Below, one piece after another: positions 21,401-27,341 of a DNA stretch of 64,000 bases. Position 1 is the first letter of the stretch. Each line of letters begins with the position of its first letter. The notes under the pieces were generated by a model, which was not told the DNA's origin, ran no database searches, and saw nothing but the letters and a program-made list of their open reading frames with translations. The position numbers and the translations under genes were made by a program. The DNA is taken from NCBI RefSeq assembly GCF_036323735.1, contig NC_086021.1, forward strand, positions 127,735,976 to 127,799,975, read 5' to 3'. The DNA is from Rattus norvegicus (taxonomy: Eukaryota > Chordata > Mammalia > Rodentia > Muridae).

Positions 21401-22519
21401 AAATGAAGTTTTCTTGAGACGTCTGTAGGAAACTGTGTTCTATTCTCTCCCTAATCAGAAGGACCGCATCCATTTACAGCGGGGGTACTATTTTACAGAG
21501 GTTAGGGGCTGCTCAAAGAGGAGGAGCACAGAGTAAAACAAAGATCTGAATCCCTCTGAGGAGTCCACACAGGACCTGCAAGGATGGCTGGATAGTGCTA
21601 TCAATAGGTGTTCAGCACACTGCTCACTATCAGCATTTCCACGCAGTCCACCACGGTACCTTACTCAGTGTAAACTCTATGTAAAGATTCTGAACTTTAC
21701 CTTTGTATGGGCCCTTGATATCAAGGTAATGTTCATTAATAGAAAAGACTGAATTATTTTTACTTAGCCTTTGGGGGTTGTTATGGGTAATAACAATTCG
21801 TGGAAAAGCACTCAATGTAGCCCGAGAGCCAAGATTTACATTCTTGAACTCCAGAACACACGAAGGATGCTGACCTTGTTTTCTGCATTAGTCTATCCCA
21901 AGAAAAGGTATACAAGGTCGTATGGATTAGGTTTCACAGCAGTCTGTTATGATGCTCTTCCATTTCAGTCAGGTAACTTGGGCTCCTCACAACATACGGC
22001 AGTCAATCACTTAGAGTGAGTGAGTGTGTGAGCTATCTACTGAAAGGAAAAATAAACTAAGTAAACACTAAATGTTCTGAAGCATACGGTACTAACGTGT
22101 CTTTCGCCTAGAGAACACCACAACCATTTAACAAGTTGAAGCCCCTGGTAGGCTTTGCCCTTTCCACTCAAGACTTCTTGGGAATCAAAATGGGCCCCAA
22201 TAGGGCACAAATAATAATAAAGCGACCTTAGCTTCCAACTGCACAGCGCACAAGAGAGAAACGAACGTTCACAAATGGACTGTCCTTCCTTGCGATCGCG
22301 CAAGCCACCCCGGGTGGACAGTCCTATCACGTCCGCCCTCTCTGACAACCTGCGTCCGGAGCCCACCCACACTGTCAGACGCCTTGCCACTCTCCAGCTT
22401 GGCGCGAGGGGTCACCGCCTCCCTGGCCCGAGGCCCCGCGGCTCACCCCAGGCAGCCAGGCAGTCAATCTGCAGTGGAAGCTTCTCCAGGATCGGCACCG
22501 GCTCAAAAGCGTCATGCAT
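1027..22519 (-). CDS. Vps39: Vps39, HOPS complex subunit (partial: first 12 coding exons)
   Basis: Vps39 is a subunit of the HOPS tethering complex. It links Rab-positive late endosomes, autophagosomes and lysosomes before SNARE-mediated fusion, and it has also been reported in TGF-beta signalling. Exons in transcription order: 22447-22519, 19604-19669, 16535-16567, 16001-16065, 15270-15312, 13916-14010, 12739-12837, 11848-11940, 9040-9223, 6087-6207, 5871-5991, 1027-1156. They give 1123 coding bases, residues 1-374, with every junction in phase and GT-AG. The translation begins MHDAFEPVPILEKLPLQ and matches human VPS39 throughout; this part is the CNH (citron homology) propeller, about residues 15-294 in the family. 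The later clathrin-heavy-chain repeat region and the C-terminal zinc-binding end lie beyond base 1. The start ATG is in the CpG island in a good context (GCAGCCATGC). Exon 3 is a 33-base cassette. Certain as to gene; species assignment is from repeats. Confidence 0.97.
1353..1672 (-). repeat. B3/B2-type SINEs, two adjacent copies
   Basis: 1353-1563 ends in TGAGCCATCTCTCCAGCCC, the reverse of the tRNA-derived B2/B3 head. 1586-1672 is a second, partial copy with TTTTATGAGTGTTTGCCTAC. Confidence 0.75.
1922..2452. repeat. B1 SINE split by an LTR-like segment
   Basis: 1922-1978 reads as the first half of a B1 (CAGTGGTGACACACCCCTTT). 2401-2450 reads as a later part (AATTCCAGGACAGCAAGGAC). About 40 bases of the B1 consensus are missing between them. 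Confidence 0.6.
1981..2399 (+). mobile_element. LTR-like element, family not recognised
   Basis: Starts TG and ends CCATAACA, with ACAATAAACGTTTCC (poly-A signal) about 60 bases from the right end, as expected of a solo LTR. It lies inside a B1. A clear target-site duplication is not visible. Confidence 0.45.
2784..2848 (+). repeat. Inverted repeat, left arm
   Basis: Its reverse complement occurs at 3386-3450 with 4 mismatches in 65. It is preceded by a TG-rich stretch (2731-2783). Sequence to the right (to about 2960) resembles an old B3/B4-type SINE. Confidence 0.8.
3072..3366 (+). repeat. B3-like SINE with (CA)n tail
   Basis: Begins GGCTGGAGAGATGGCTCAGT, the tRNA-derived head. The body is diverged, and it ends in a CA tract at 3320-3366. 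Confidence 0.75.
3386..3450 (-). repeat. Inverted repeat, right arm
   Basis: Reverse-complement match to 2784-2848. It lies between two CA tracts. The right-hand CA tract could extend pairing with the TG-rich flank of the left arm. Confidence 0.8.
3462..3508. repeat. (CA)n microsatellite
   Basis: Uninterrupted CA run after a GCACGCGCA lead-in; likely length-polymorphic. Confidence 0.95.
3725..3909 (-). repeat. B2 SINE
   Basis: Plus strand shows ACACTGTTGCTGTCTTCAGA ... AACTCAGGACCTCTGGAAGA ... GAGCCATCTCTCCAGCCCC, a full-length reversed B2. Confidence 0.9.
3960..4084. repeat. (TG)n/(TA)n/(CA)n compound microsatellite
   Basis: TG-rich, then TATA-rich, then a pure CA run (4048-4084). Confidence 0.9.
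4290..4460 (+). repeat. B3/B2-type SINE, diverged
   Basis: Begins GGGCTGGAGAAATAACTCAG, continuing GTTTGATCCCTAAAGCCCAT. The body after 4400 is degraded. Confidence 0.6.
4641..5870. other. Vps39 intron 11, mostly unique
   Basis: A weak B1-like stretch near 4835-4930 and otherwise no recognisable repeat or exon. The short open frames here show no gene signature. Confidence 0.5.
5871..5991 (-). CDS. Vps39: Vps39 exon 11
   Basis: Encodes SNIIYVASNHFVWRLIPVPM then ATQIQQLLQDKQFELALQLA, residues 291-331: the last propeller strand and the start of the alpha-solenoid. The acceptor is CTCCAG, the donor GTAAGT. Confidence 0.96.
6087..6207 (-). CDS. Vps39: Vps39 exon 10
   Basis: Encodes EHQPPYIVAVLPRYVEIRT and continues to RFITSGG, residues 251-290. 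The acceptor is TTGCAG, the donor GG/GTAAGG. This is the end of the CNH domain. Confidence 0.96.
6208..7540. other. Vps39 intron 9, mostly unique
   Basis: Holds an AAAC tract (6310-6330) and, near 6720-6790, a short MLT1-like remnant (GTGTTGAGAGGCAAGGCCTA). Nothing else recognised. Confidence 0.45.
7543..7940 (-). repeat. B2-type then B3-type SINE with (TTTA)n
   Basis: 7543-7742 is a reversed B2 relative whose A-rich tail has become (TTTA)n at 7546-7591. 7757-7938 is a reversed B3 ending CATCTCTCCAGCCCC. Confidence 0.75.
7941..8715. other. Unique intron sequence
   Basis: No repeat or exon recognised in this part of Vps39 intron 9. Confidence 0.5.
8716..8860 (+). repeat. B1 SINE
   Basis: GCCAGGTAGTGCTGGTGTAC at the head, AAGGCCAGCTTGGTCTACAG in the middle and GATACACAGAGAAACAAAAA at the tail; the centre is diverged. 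Confidence 0.75.
8874..8945 (+). repeat. G-rich tract with quadruplex potential
   Basis: Several runs of three or more G separated by short loops on the plus strand (CGGGGGGTGGTGGGGGTGG). The plus strand is the template for Vps39, so the transcript is C-rich here. Confidence 0.7.
9040..9223 (-). CDS. Vps39: Vps39 exon 9
   Basis: The largest Vps39 exon in the window: residues 190-250, starting VDAKGSIKELFPTGKQLEPL and ending TDIPVAM. The acceptor is CTGCAG, the donor G/GTAAGG. A G-rich tract on the plus strand (8874-8945) lies about 95 bases past the donor. Confidence 0.96.
10069..10404. repeat. 34-bp minisatellite, ten copies
   Basis: Units start at 10069, 10103, 10137, 10171, 10205, 10239, 10273, 10307, 10341 and 10375. 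Each begins GGGGTCAGACCCC, a perfect palindrome around one A, followed by TG(C/T)CCCAG(T/C)CTTAGCAGTCA. Units differ by a few substitutions only. In Vps39 intron 8. Confidence 0.95.
10765..10980 (-). repeat. B3 SINE
   Basis: Plus strand shows TGGTGCCCATGGAGGTCAGA ... GAACTGAACCTGGGTCCCCT ... TGAGCCATCTCCAGCC. Confidence 0.85.
11449..11534. repeat. (CA)n microsatellite
   Basis: Long CA run with two CAGA interruptions near its left end, followed by a run of G. Confidence 0.95.
11619..11735 (+). mobile_element. ID SINE with 12-bp target-site duplication
   Basis: GGGTTGGGGATTTAGCTCAG head with internal A and B box promoter, then a long A tail. The flanking AAGGAGGTCTCC is repeated exactly at 11607-11618 and 11736-11747. 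A young insertion in Vps39 intron 8. Confidence 0.95.
11848..11940 (-). CDS. Vps39: Vps39 exon 8
   Basis: Thirty-one whole codons, GDFSVPDVPKSMAWCENSIC then VGFKRDYYLIR, residues 159-189. The acceptor is CTCAG, the donor AGG/GTAAAG. An ID element sits about 110 bases downstream in the transcript sense. Confidence 0.96.
12082..12210 (+). repeat. B1 SINE
   Basis: CAGCACTTGAGAGGCAGAGG and TTCAAGGCCAGCCTGGTCTA; the tail is CAAAACAGTAACAAAAG. Confidence 0.85.
12271..12500 (+). repeat. B2 SINE with (TA)n expansion
   Basis: GGGCTGGAGAGATGGCTCAG through CCCAGCAACCACATGGTGGC and GTGTGTCTGAAGACAGC, after which the tail is replaced by a TA-rich tract (12415-12490). Confidence 0.9.
12739..12837 (-). 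CDS. Vps39: Vps39 exon 7
   Basis: Thirty-three whole codons, HTETGEEVLRMCVAVRKKLQ then LYFWKDREFHELQ, residues 126-158. The acceptor is CTCAG, the donor CAG/GTAAC. Typical CNH core strands. Confidence 0.96.
13033..13130 (+). mobile_element. ID SINE with 10-bp target-site duplication
   Basis: Typical ID body and A tail. TACTTTTCCA is repeated at 13023-13032 and 13131-13140. In Vps39 intron 6. Confidence 0.95.
13341..13459 (+). mobile_element. ID SINE with 16-bp target-site duplication
   Basis: ID body plus A-rich/AAAAAC tail. AAAGAGTGGAAGGGAG is repeated at 13325-13340 and 13460-13475. Only about 300 bases from the preceding ID in the same orientation. Confidence 0.95.
13916..14010 (-). CDS. 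Vps39: Vps39 exon 6
   Basis: Encodes ENNIYVHDLLTFQQITTVSK followed by AKGASLFTCDLQ. The acceptor is AACAG, the donor CAG/GTGAGT. Ends in phase 0 at residue 125. Confidence 0.96.
14011..15269. other. Vps39 intron 5, unique
   Basis: No repeat, exon or RNA gene recognised between exons 6 and 5. Confidence 0.5.
15270..15312 (-). CDS. Vps39: Vps39 exon 5
   Basis: Encodes IHVVSQFKILVSLL, a propeller strand pair. It is a 43-base exon with TTCCAG acceptor and GTAAGA donor, ending in phase 1. Confidence 0.95.
15600..15961 (+). mobile_element. Old MaLR (MLT1/MST-like) LTR remnant
   Basis: Shows a diverged match to the family's landmarks: GTTAAGGGGTAAGGCCTGGT, then TCTAGAATTGTGAACTCAGT, and the end CCAGACTAACACAAC. 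In Vps39 intron 4. Confidence 0.5.
16001..16065 (-). CDS. Vps39: Vps39 exon 4
   Basis: Encodes CNRFEVTLEKSNKNFSKKIQ and a final Gln. The acceptor is CATAG, the donor CAG/GTAAGT. It ends in phase 0 at residue 79 (long isoform). Confidence 0.96.
16535..16567 (-). CDS. Vps39: Vps39 exon 3, 33-base alternative cassette
   Basis: Encodes VPADVASPESG-S across its junctions, the 11-residue insert that distinguishes the longer (886 aa) from the shorter (875 aa) VPS39 isoform. Length is divisible by three and both flanking exons share phase 1, so inclusion or skipping keeps the frame. The acceptor is AACAG, the donor A/GTAAGT. The insert is Ser/Pro rich and would lie in a loop of the propeller. Confidence 0.9.
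16980..17130 (-). repeat. B3-like SINE, diverged
   Basis: Plus strand has CAGGTTCCAGAGATTGAACT and GGACCATCTCACTGGGTCCC. Adjacent B1-like text occurs at 16860-16940 and 17160-17270. Confidence 0.5.
17275..18415. other. Vps39 intron 2, unique stretch
   Basis: No repeat or exon recognised. The open frames here are short and unsupported. Confidence 0.45.
18419..18535 (+). mobile_element. ID SINE
   Basis: AGGGTTGGAGATTTAGCTCA through TTCGGTCCCCAGCTCCGGAT and an A-rich tail. The CTCTTGCCTATCAAGCGC loop carries private changes, so it may be older than the others. Confidence 0.93.
18541..18695 (+). repeat. B1 SINE
   Basis: CCAGGCACAGTGGCAAACAC then TTTAATCCCAGCACTTGAGA; tail (AAAC)n. It abuts the ID element, in the same orientation. 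Confidence 0.88.
18840..18975 (-). repeat. B1-like SINE, diverged
   Basis: AACTATGTAGTCCAGGCTAG and GCAATCCTCCTGCCTCAGCT read as a reversed B1. Confidence 0.6.
19050..19265 (+). repeat. B3-like SINE with (CACG)n tail
   Basis: GGGGCTGGAGAGATGGTCCA head, diverged body, then alternating CACG/CACA near 19221-19250. Confidence 0.7.
19604..19669 (-). CDS. Vps39: Vps39 exon 2
   Basis: Encodes residues 25-46 (EEWLLVGTKQGHLLLYRIRK...), the first blade of the CNH propeller. The acceptor is TTCTAG and the donor GTGAGT. It ends in phase 1, so it can join either exon 3 (giving Val-Pro) or exon 4 (giving Gly-Cys). Confidence 0.96.
19804..19868 (+). repeat. G-rich/GGA tract with quadruplex potential
   Basis: Four G runs (GGGGGTAGGGTGGGGGGG, then GGGGGGG) followed by (GGA)n. 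It sits about 135 bases upstream of the Vps39 exon 2 acceptor, on the template strand. Confidence 0.65.
20200..20700. mobile_element. Possible LTR-type repeat with a 46-bp internal tandem duplication
   Basis: The unit GGGGCCCTACCATTTATACA ... CCCCAGAATTCCA occurs twice in tandem (20382-20427, 20428-20473). The surrounding text resembles a retroviral LTR but I cannot name a family. In Vps39 intron 1. Confidence 0.35.
20701..22246. other. Vps39 intron 1, unique
   Basis: No repeat or exon recognised up to the CpG island. Confidence 0.45.
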
Positions 22520-22720
22520 GGCTGCGGGAGCTTCGCCGCTGCCGTCCCGCCCCTGCTACTGGGAGGAGCCTGCTGACCAAGAAAACAGGGAAGACCCGGA
22601 TCCCACCAGGGACCCCGCTTACAGGGCCTTCAGCAACACCTCCATCCTTGCCGCCGGACTTCCTGCTGCCTTAAGCCCGCCCCTTCCGCCGCAGAAGCTC
22701 CGCCCCTCCACCCCGAGTTT
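22270..22720 (-). promoter_or_regulatory. Vps39: CpG-island promoter and 5' UTR of Vps39
   Basis: The only clearly CpG-dense stretch of the window, covering exon 1 and its upstream flank. It has a CCGCCCC GC box on the plus strand near 22700 and, on the minus strand, an ETS-like GCAGGAAGTCC near 22655. I see no TATA box. Transcription probably starts between about 22540 and 22680. The start site is not determinable from sequence alone. Confidence 0.8.
22447..22519 (-). CDS. Vps39: Vps39 exon 1 (coding part)
   Basis: Holds the start codon (22517-22519) and residues 1-24 plus one base. It ends in TGGG before a GTGAGC donor. The first residues read MHDAFEPVPILEK, as in other mammals. A second ATG overlaps the first out of frame and is unlikely to be used. 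Confidence 0.97.
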
Positions 22721-25110
22721 CCATCCATGCAAACTGCCCAGAGTCTCTCGGTGTTTGTGGTAGGAGGGAAACAGATCTTAATCTTAGGGTCGTCCTAGGC
22801 AGTCAACTTAGTGAAGATCTTGCGCCGAGTAGGAATTTAGCTCACTGGGTTGGGTGCCAGGAGAGGTGGCACACTCCAGATATTCCAGCACTCAGGAGGT
22901 TCAGTTATCTTCAGTCACTTGGCGAGTTCAAAGCCAGCCTAGGATACATGGGGTCCTGTCTCAAACAAAAACCAGCCCACCCAAACGCGGAAGAAAAAGG
23001 AGCCTCTGCCTTGGTGTCAGTCTTGGGTTGGAAATATGTCATTTAGGAAATTTGGTGACTTTTCTTTTTCTTCTGGAAATGGATTGTTGCAGGCCTTACT
23101 TTCATACTCTGCTAAACCTTTTTCAGAGTAAGACCTATTACATTTGTGAACATCTAGCAAGTCTGACACACTAACCAGTCAGTAGATTGCTTCAGCATCA
23201 TCACTACATTTCAGCTAGTTCTTAGTTGTACCTTAGGTTTACATTGTTAAAGCCGTAGACCAATGTGGTTCTCTCCTAGTGCCTAGACAAGAAACTTGAA
23301 AAATGCAGCCTCAAGCCTCATTACAACTTTATGCACACTTTGGAGAATAGTATGAACTCAAGGTGAGTTCATACAGTTGAATACAAAAATCATTATAGAC
23401 TAGTGTTTCTTAGCCCCAGCATAATCCTCTAGGGACTGCATACAGGACTGTATTATGTATGCACTGGAGGAGGCTTGGAAGCAACCTCAGAATCTACCAG
23501 CAAGATAAGATTCTAGAGCAGCTTGCCCAAAGATTGGATACATGGATGAAAATGTCTTCTTGTTTGGTAAACACTTCTGGTGAGCCACTGTTACTGACCA
23601 ACGTTTCAGGCTAGAGGTCAGATGTCTTCCTCAGTTGGTTTCCACGTTATAATTTGTGAGAAAGGGTCTGTGTTTTTGTTTGCTCTTGCTTTTGAGACAC
23701 ATCTGCCTGTTTTACAGTTAGTGTCTCCAGTCTCAGTGCAAGGGCACCAGCTTTGTCACATGGTGGCCATGGATCCAAACCCAGATCCTCATGCTTGTGT
23801 GGTAAGCACTTCACCGACTGAGTCGTCCTATCCTCCTGGGCCAGTGCTTCTTAATGTACTTATGAGTCACCTGGACACATTACTAAAATGTGCATTGACT
23901 CAAGAGAACCAGAACAAGATCCTTAACTGAGCACTGTGAATAAACTTCTGGTATGCTGATACTACTGATCCTTGAGATCACATTGCAAGTAGCAGAGTTC
24001 AAATCATGCCGAGCCTTTTGACACATTGGACACAATGTAGTCATGTAGAGTTTACTTGAGAAATACAAAGTTGAGTTACAAAAATAAATGAGTCTTCTGT
24101 TTAAGAAAGCTTAAAATTTTGTGTTGAATGGCACTCACACCTATCCTTGCTTCCATGCATCTAGCCACAGGCTCTATATGCCCGAGAGTTCATTCACTAA
24201 CCTTTGGGAGAGATTTGAAATTGGCGATCATAGTTGTAGTAACTGGATTCTCCCATACTGTCTTAGGTTCTAATAATCATTTTAGGAAAGCAAGTGACAT
24301 AGCTCTTTATTCTCATGGGTCCTTAATGCTTGAGGGCAACTTTATTCCACTTGGGAGAATTAAAAACCCACCCAACTTAAGCTGCACACATGACCTATAG
24401 TAAAGTATTCAGTTATGGCATAAACTTAGGCATTTGAGTTTAATGCAAAATTCTAAAAGGATGGGTATGCTATGACATCCAGAGAACTGGGTCCTGGAAA
24501 TTTTACTTTTTATACAGGATCAGTTTTTTTCATATGTAAGGAGCACTGTTTGTCCTATCTTTATCAGCTAATGTTCAGATAATCAAATAGAAGTAAATTG
24601 TCAAATGGTTAGACACACAATTTCTAATTAAAAGTCTTTTCTTGAAATGTTAGAATGCCAACTATCATGTTATGAAACAGTCTAATACTTTGAGTTCAAG
24701 ATACAAGGACCAAGACCAATATTAAATTCCAAGAAAGGAATAGATCAACACCACCCAATCAAATTACCTTCTATGTCCTTCAGTCACATTATGTAACCAA
24801 TCCTAATAACATAATGTCAGACCCAAGGCTATAAACTATGTGTTAGATTTCTGCTTTTTACATAGCAGATTTCTTTTTCCTAAGTCTCCAATCAGCATCA
24901 AAGCACTCTAAAAACCACAGGACCCACTACCCTGCTGCATTGTAATAATTATTCCATCTGCTAAGTTTTACCTGCGACAGCGCACACGATGCCACCAGCC
25001 ACTGATAATGAATTACTTTCAGAATATACCTCATTTCCCTAATGTAGATTTCAAAAAAGCCACCATAGCAAAAAGCTGTAGAGAAGTGTTCCCTAAATGC
25101 TATTAACATT
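22721..25110. other. Intergenic region between Vps39 promoter and Tmem87a 3' end
   Basis: A B1-like SINE at about 22855-22985 (ATTCCAGCACTCAGGAGGTT, AAAGCCAGCCTAGGATACAT). The rest shows no recognised repeat, exon or RNA gene. Confidence 0.5.
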
Positions 25111-25119
25111 TTACTATGG

Positions 25120-25412
25120 TGTGCTGGTTAGCTTTTTATCAACCTGACACAAGCTGTGTCTCTATCTGATTAGACTGTAGGCAAGTCTTTGGGGGCATTT
25201 TCCTGACTAATAATGATGTGGGAAGCCCAACCTCCTGGCACTCCTGGGCAGGCTGTTCTGGGCAGTGTTTCTCCATAGCCTCTGCTTTAGCCCCTGCCTT
25301 GGCTGTTCTCAATGATGGATTATGATAGGACCTGAAACAAACCCTTTCCTTTTCTGCTTTTGGAACAAACAGTAGGAGTTATTTTAAATTGTGGTCACAT
25401 GTTTCAACAGAA
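25120..25412 (+). mobile_element. Rodent LTR-type (probably MaLR) remnant
   Basis: Begins TGTGCTGGTTAGCTTTTTAT, then CAACCTGACACAAGCTGTGT, the start of a very common rodent LTR-like repeat; it ends near GTTTCAACAGAAAA. Subfamily uncertain. It lies immediately beyond the Tmem87a 3' end. Confidence 0.5.
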
Positions 25413-25509
25413 AATAAGATAATCTGGATTAAAAGCCATAGAAAGAAATGTCTCTATTGGAGTCTGAAAGACGGGTGTGCAGAGAAAATTTGAAATAAAC
25501 AAGAAAGAC

Positions 25510-26703
25510 ACCAGTTTTGTTAAAATTTTTATATTAAAAAGTGGCATGAACTTTTCATGTAGAACAAAAATTTAGGGAAGGCAAAACTGGATAAAACCAT
25601 TAAAACTGAAATACAGTGCTTCAAGTGAATCCCATCACCTGGTGATGCTATAAGCAGTCTCTAAGCCAACACCAGATACTAGAACCACCAATCTTAAAAA
25701 AAAAAACAAAACAAAAAAACAAAGAAAGCAGCAGTCTAGGGCCTCCAAAGCACTTCATGCAAGAATAACTGCTTGTAAAGCAACGGGACCTGCTCCTTCT
25801 CTAAGCTCCCCCTTCTGAAGCAGGATAACCCCTTTTGCAGGGTAAGTAATCACAGCACTGAAACAGAGTGCCTCTCGGCATCTAGTGTAATCCCAAAGAA
25901 TGGCATGAAGGCAAACCAAGCATTGCCTGCGACTGCAATGCTGCCCTTGGAGGCTGACTAAAATGGAGTTAAAAGTTTTAAAGTGTGCACCACATTGCCA
26001 GCAATGGGATGTGTCATAATATCAGATGTCAGAAGAGTTAAGCTAATATTTCTCTTTAAAGCACATCTGAAATAGAAAAATCTTTAATATACACCATTTG
26101 TAAACAAAATTGCACTTGATTTTGAATCACATGTAACTTTCTCTCCCCCTCCCCCACCCCCCTTTTTGGTCACTGATAGATCTATGGTTCCTTAACTCAA
26201 AAGGGCCTATTTCCCTCAAACTACTTCTGCAAGATGTAATCTTGACTTCCCAGGAAACTCAAAAATAAAGGATAATTTCTCCATTACCAATACAACTTCC
26301 TAAATAAATAAAACCACAGGCAGTTGCTCCTAGAGATGACAAACTATGGTGTAAATGACACAGTCCTTTTATAAACTTTAAACTTCCTAGTCTGACAGAT
26401 TAAACAACAGAATAAAAGTTCAGGGACAACATATAGCTTGCAAAAACAGCCATGATGGGGTTTGGGAGGGAAGGGTGCCAATGATGTAAAGAAGCCTGTA
26501 GATTTTTCTCATCCTATGAATGTGTTTTCAGTAAGCTGTTCTTCTTGGCTGACACCTCTCCCCAGCTCCCAAGCACAAAGATCAAGGAACAGAGCAAGAT
26601 GCCATTGCCTCCTTTAATTCCCATGGAGCAGTGCAGTGCAGAGGACTGACACTCGAGCCGTCTCCTCCCGGTACGGCCATCTTCAATGGCAGCTTCCTAC
26701 TGT
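25510..26703 (-). other. Tmem87a: Tmem87a 3' UTR (end approximate)
   Basis: About 1.2 kb of repeat-free sequence follows the stop codon. No AATAAA is visible on the minus strand. Candidate variant signals are ATTAAA at 26083-26088 (cleavage near 26065) and AATATA at 25530-25535 (cleavage near 25510). An LTR remnant starts just beyond. The far end is therefore an estimate; the shorter form would end at about 26.06 kb. Confidence 0.6.
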
Positions 26704-26745
26704 TTACTCCATCTTCGACCTTTCAAAGTGTGTGATCATTCGTTC
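26704..26745 (-). CDS. Tmem87a: Tmem87a last coding exon (C-terminus and stop)
   Basis: Encodes ERMITHFERSKME and TAA (26704-26706), residues 543-555. The acceptor is CTCAG. The exon continues into the 3' UTR. Confidence 0.96.
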   Translation of the reverse strand, partial: ERMITHFERSKME

Positions 26746-27272
26746 CTGAGGAGGAGGGAAAGATTCATTCTAAGTAAATAACTTAAGATGGCCTAAATTC
26801 CAAATAAATTCTATATAAATGGCTCAAACAAATCTTTTCACAACTACCTTTCTATACTAATTGTTACATAGATATACTTATCTATGATAATTCAGAAACA
26901 TTACAAGCCCCATCTGAGATTAAATGACTCAACTATAACTCAGAAGAAAATTCAACATGTATATAGGTTTTTAGTGTGTAATACAATATTGTTAAACACA
27001 AGCACAGTGTTGTACAGTAGATGTGTGGGAATCCTATTTTAACTAAACGCTGGCATATGAGTCGGTGTACCTTCTGGCCCTCTGGCCAGGTACATGCACA
27101 TGATGGTACATGGCCTTCAGGCCATGCACATGATGTACTTATTATATATGCAGAAAAACACTTATATGCATAGAATAATACAAAAATAAAAAGGTGCAGA
27201 TTCAATGAGAGACTTTGTTTCAAAAAATAAGGTGAACACACACAGAGGAAGGTAACAAAATAGACCTGCTGG

Positions 27273-27341
<69 letters not shown>

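Noticed and set aside
22275..22763. 162-codon plus-strand open frame over the CpG island, and a 96-codon frame beside it
   Set aside because: GC-rich DNA lacks stop codons by chance. The frame is antisense to Vps39 exon 1 and promoter, with low-complexity Pro/Arg/Ser content and no recognisable domain.
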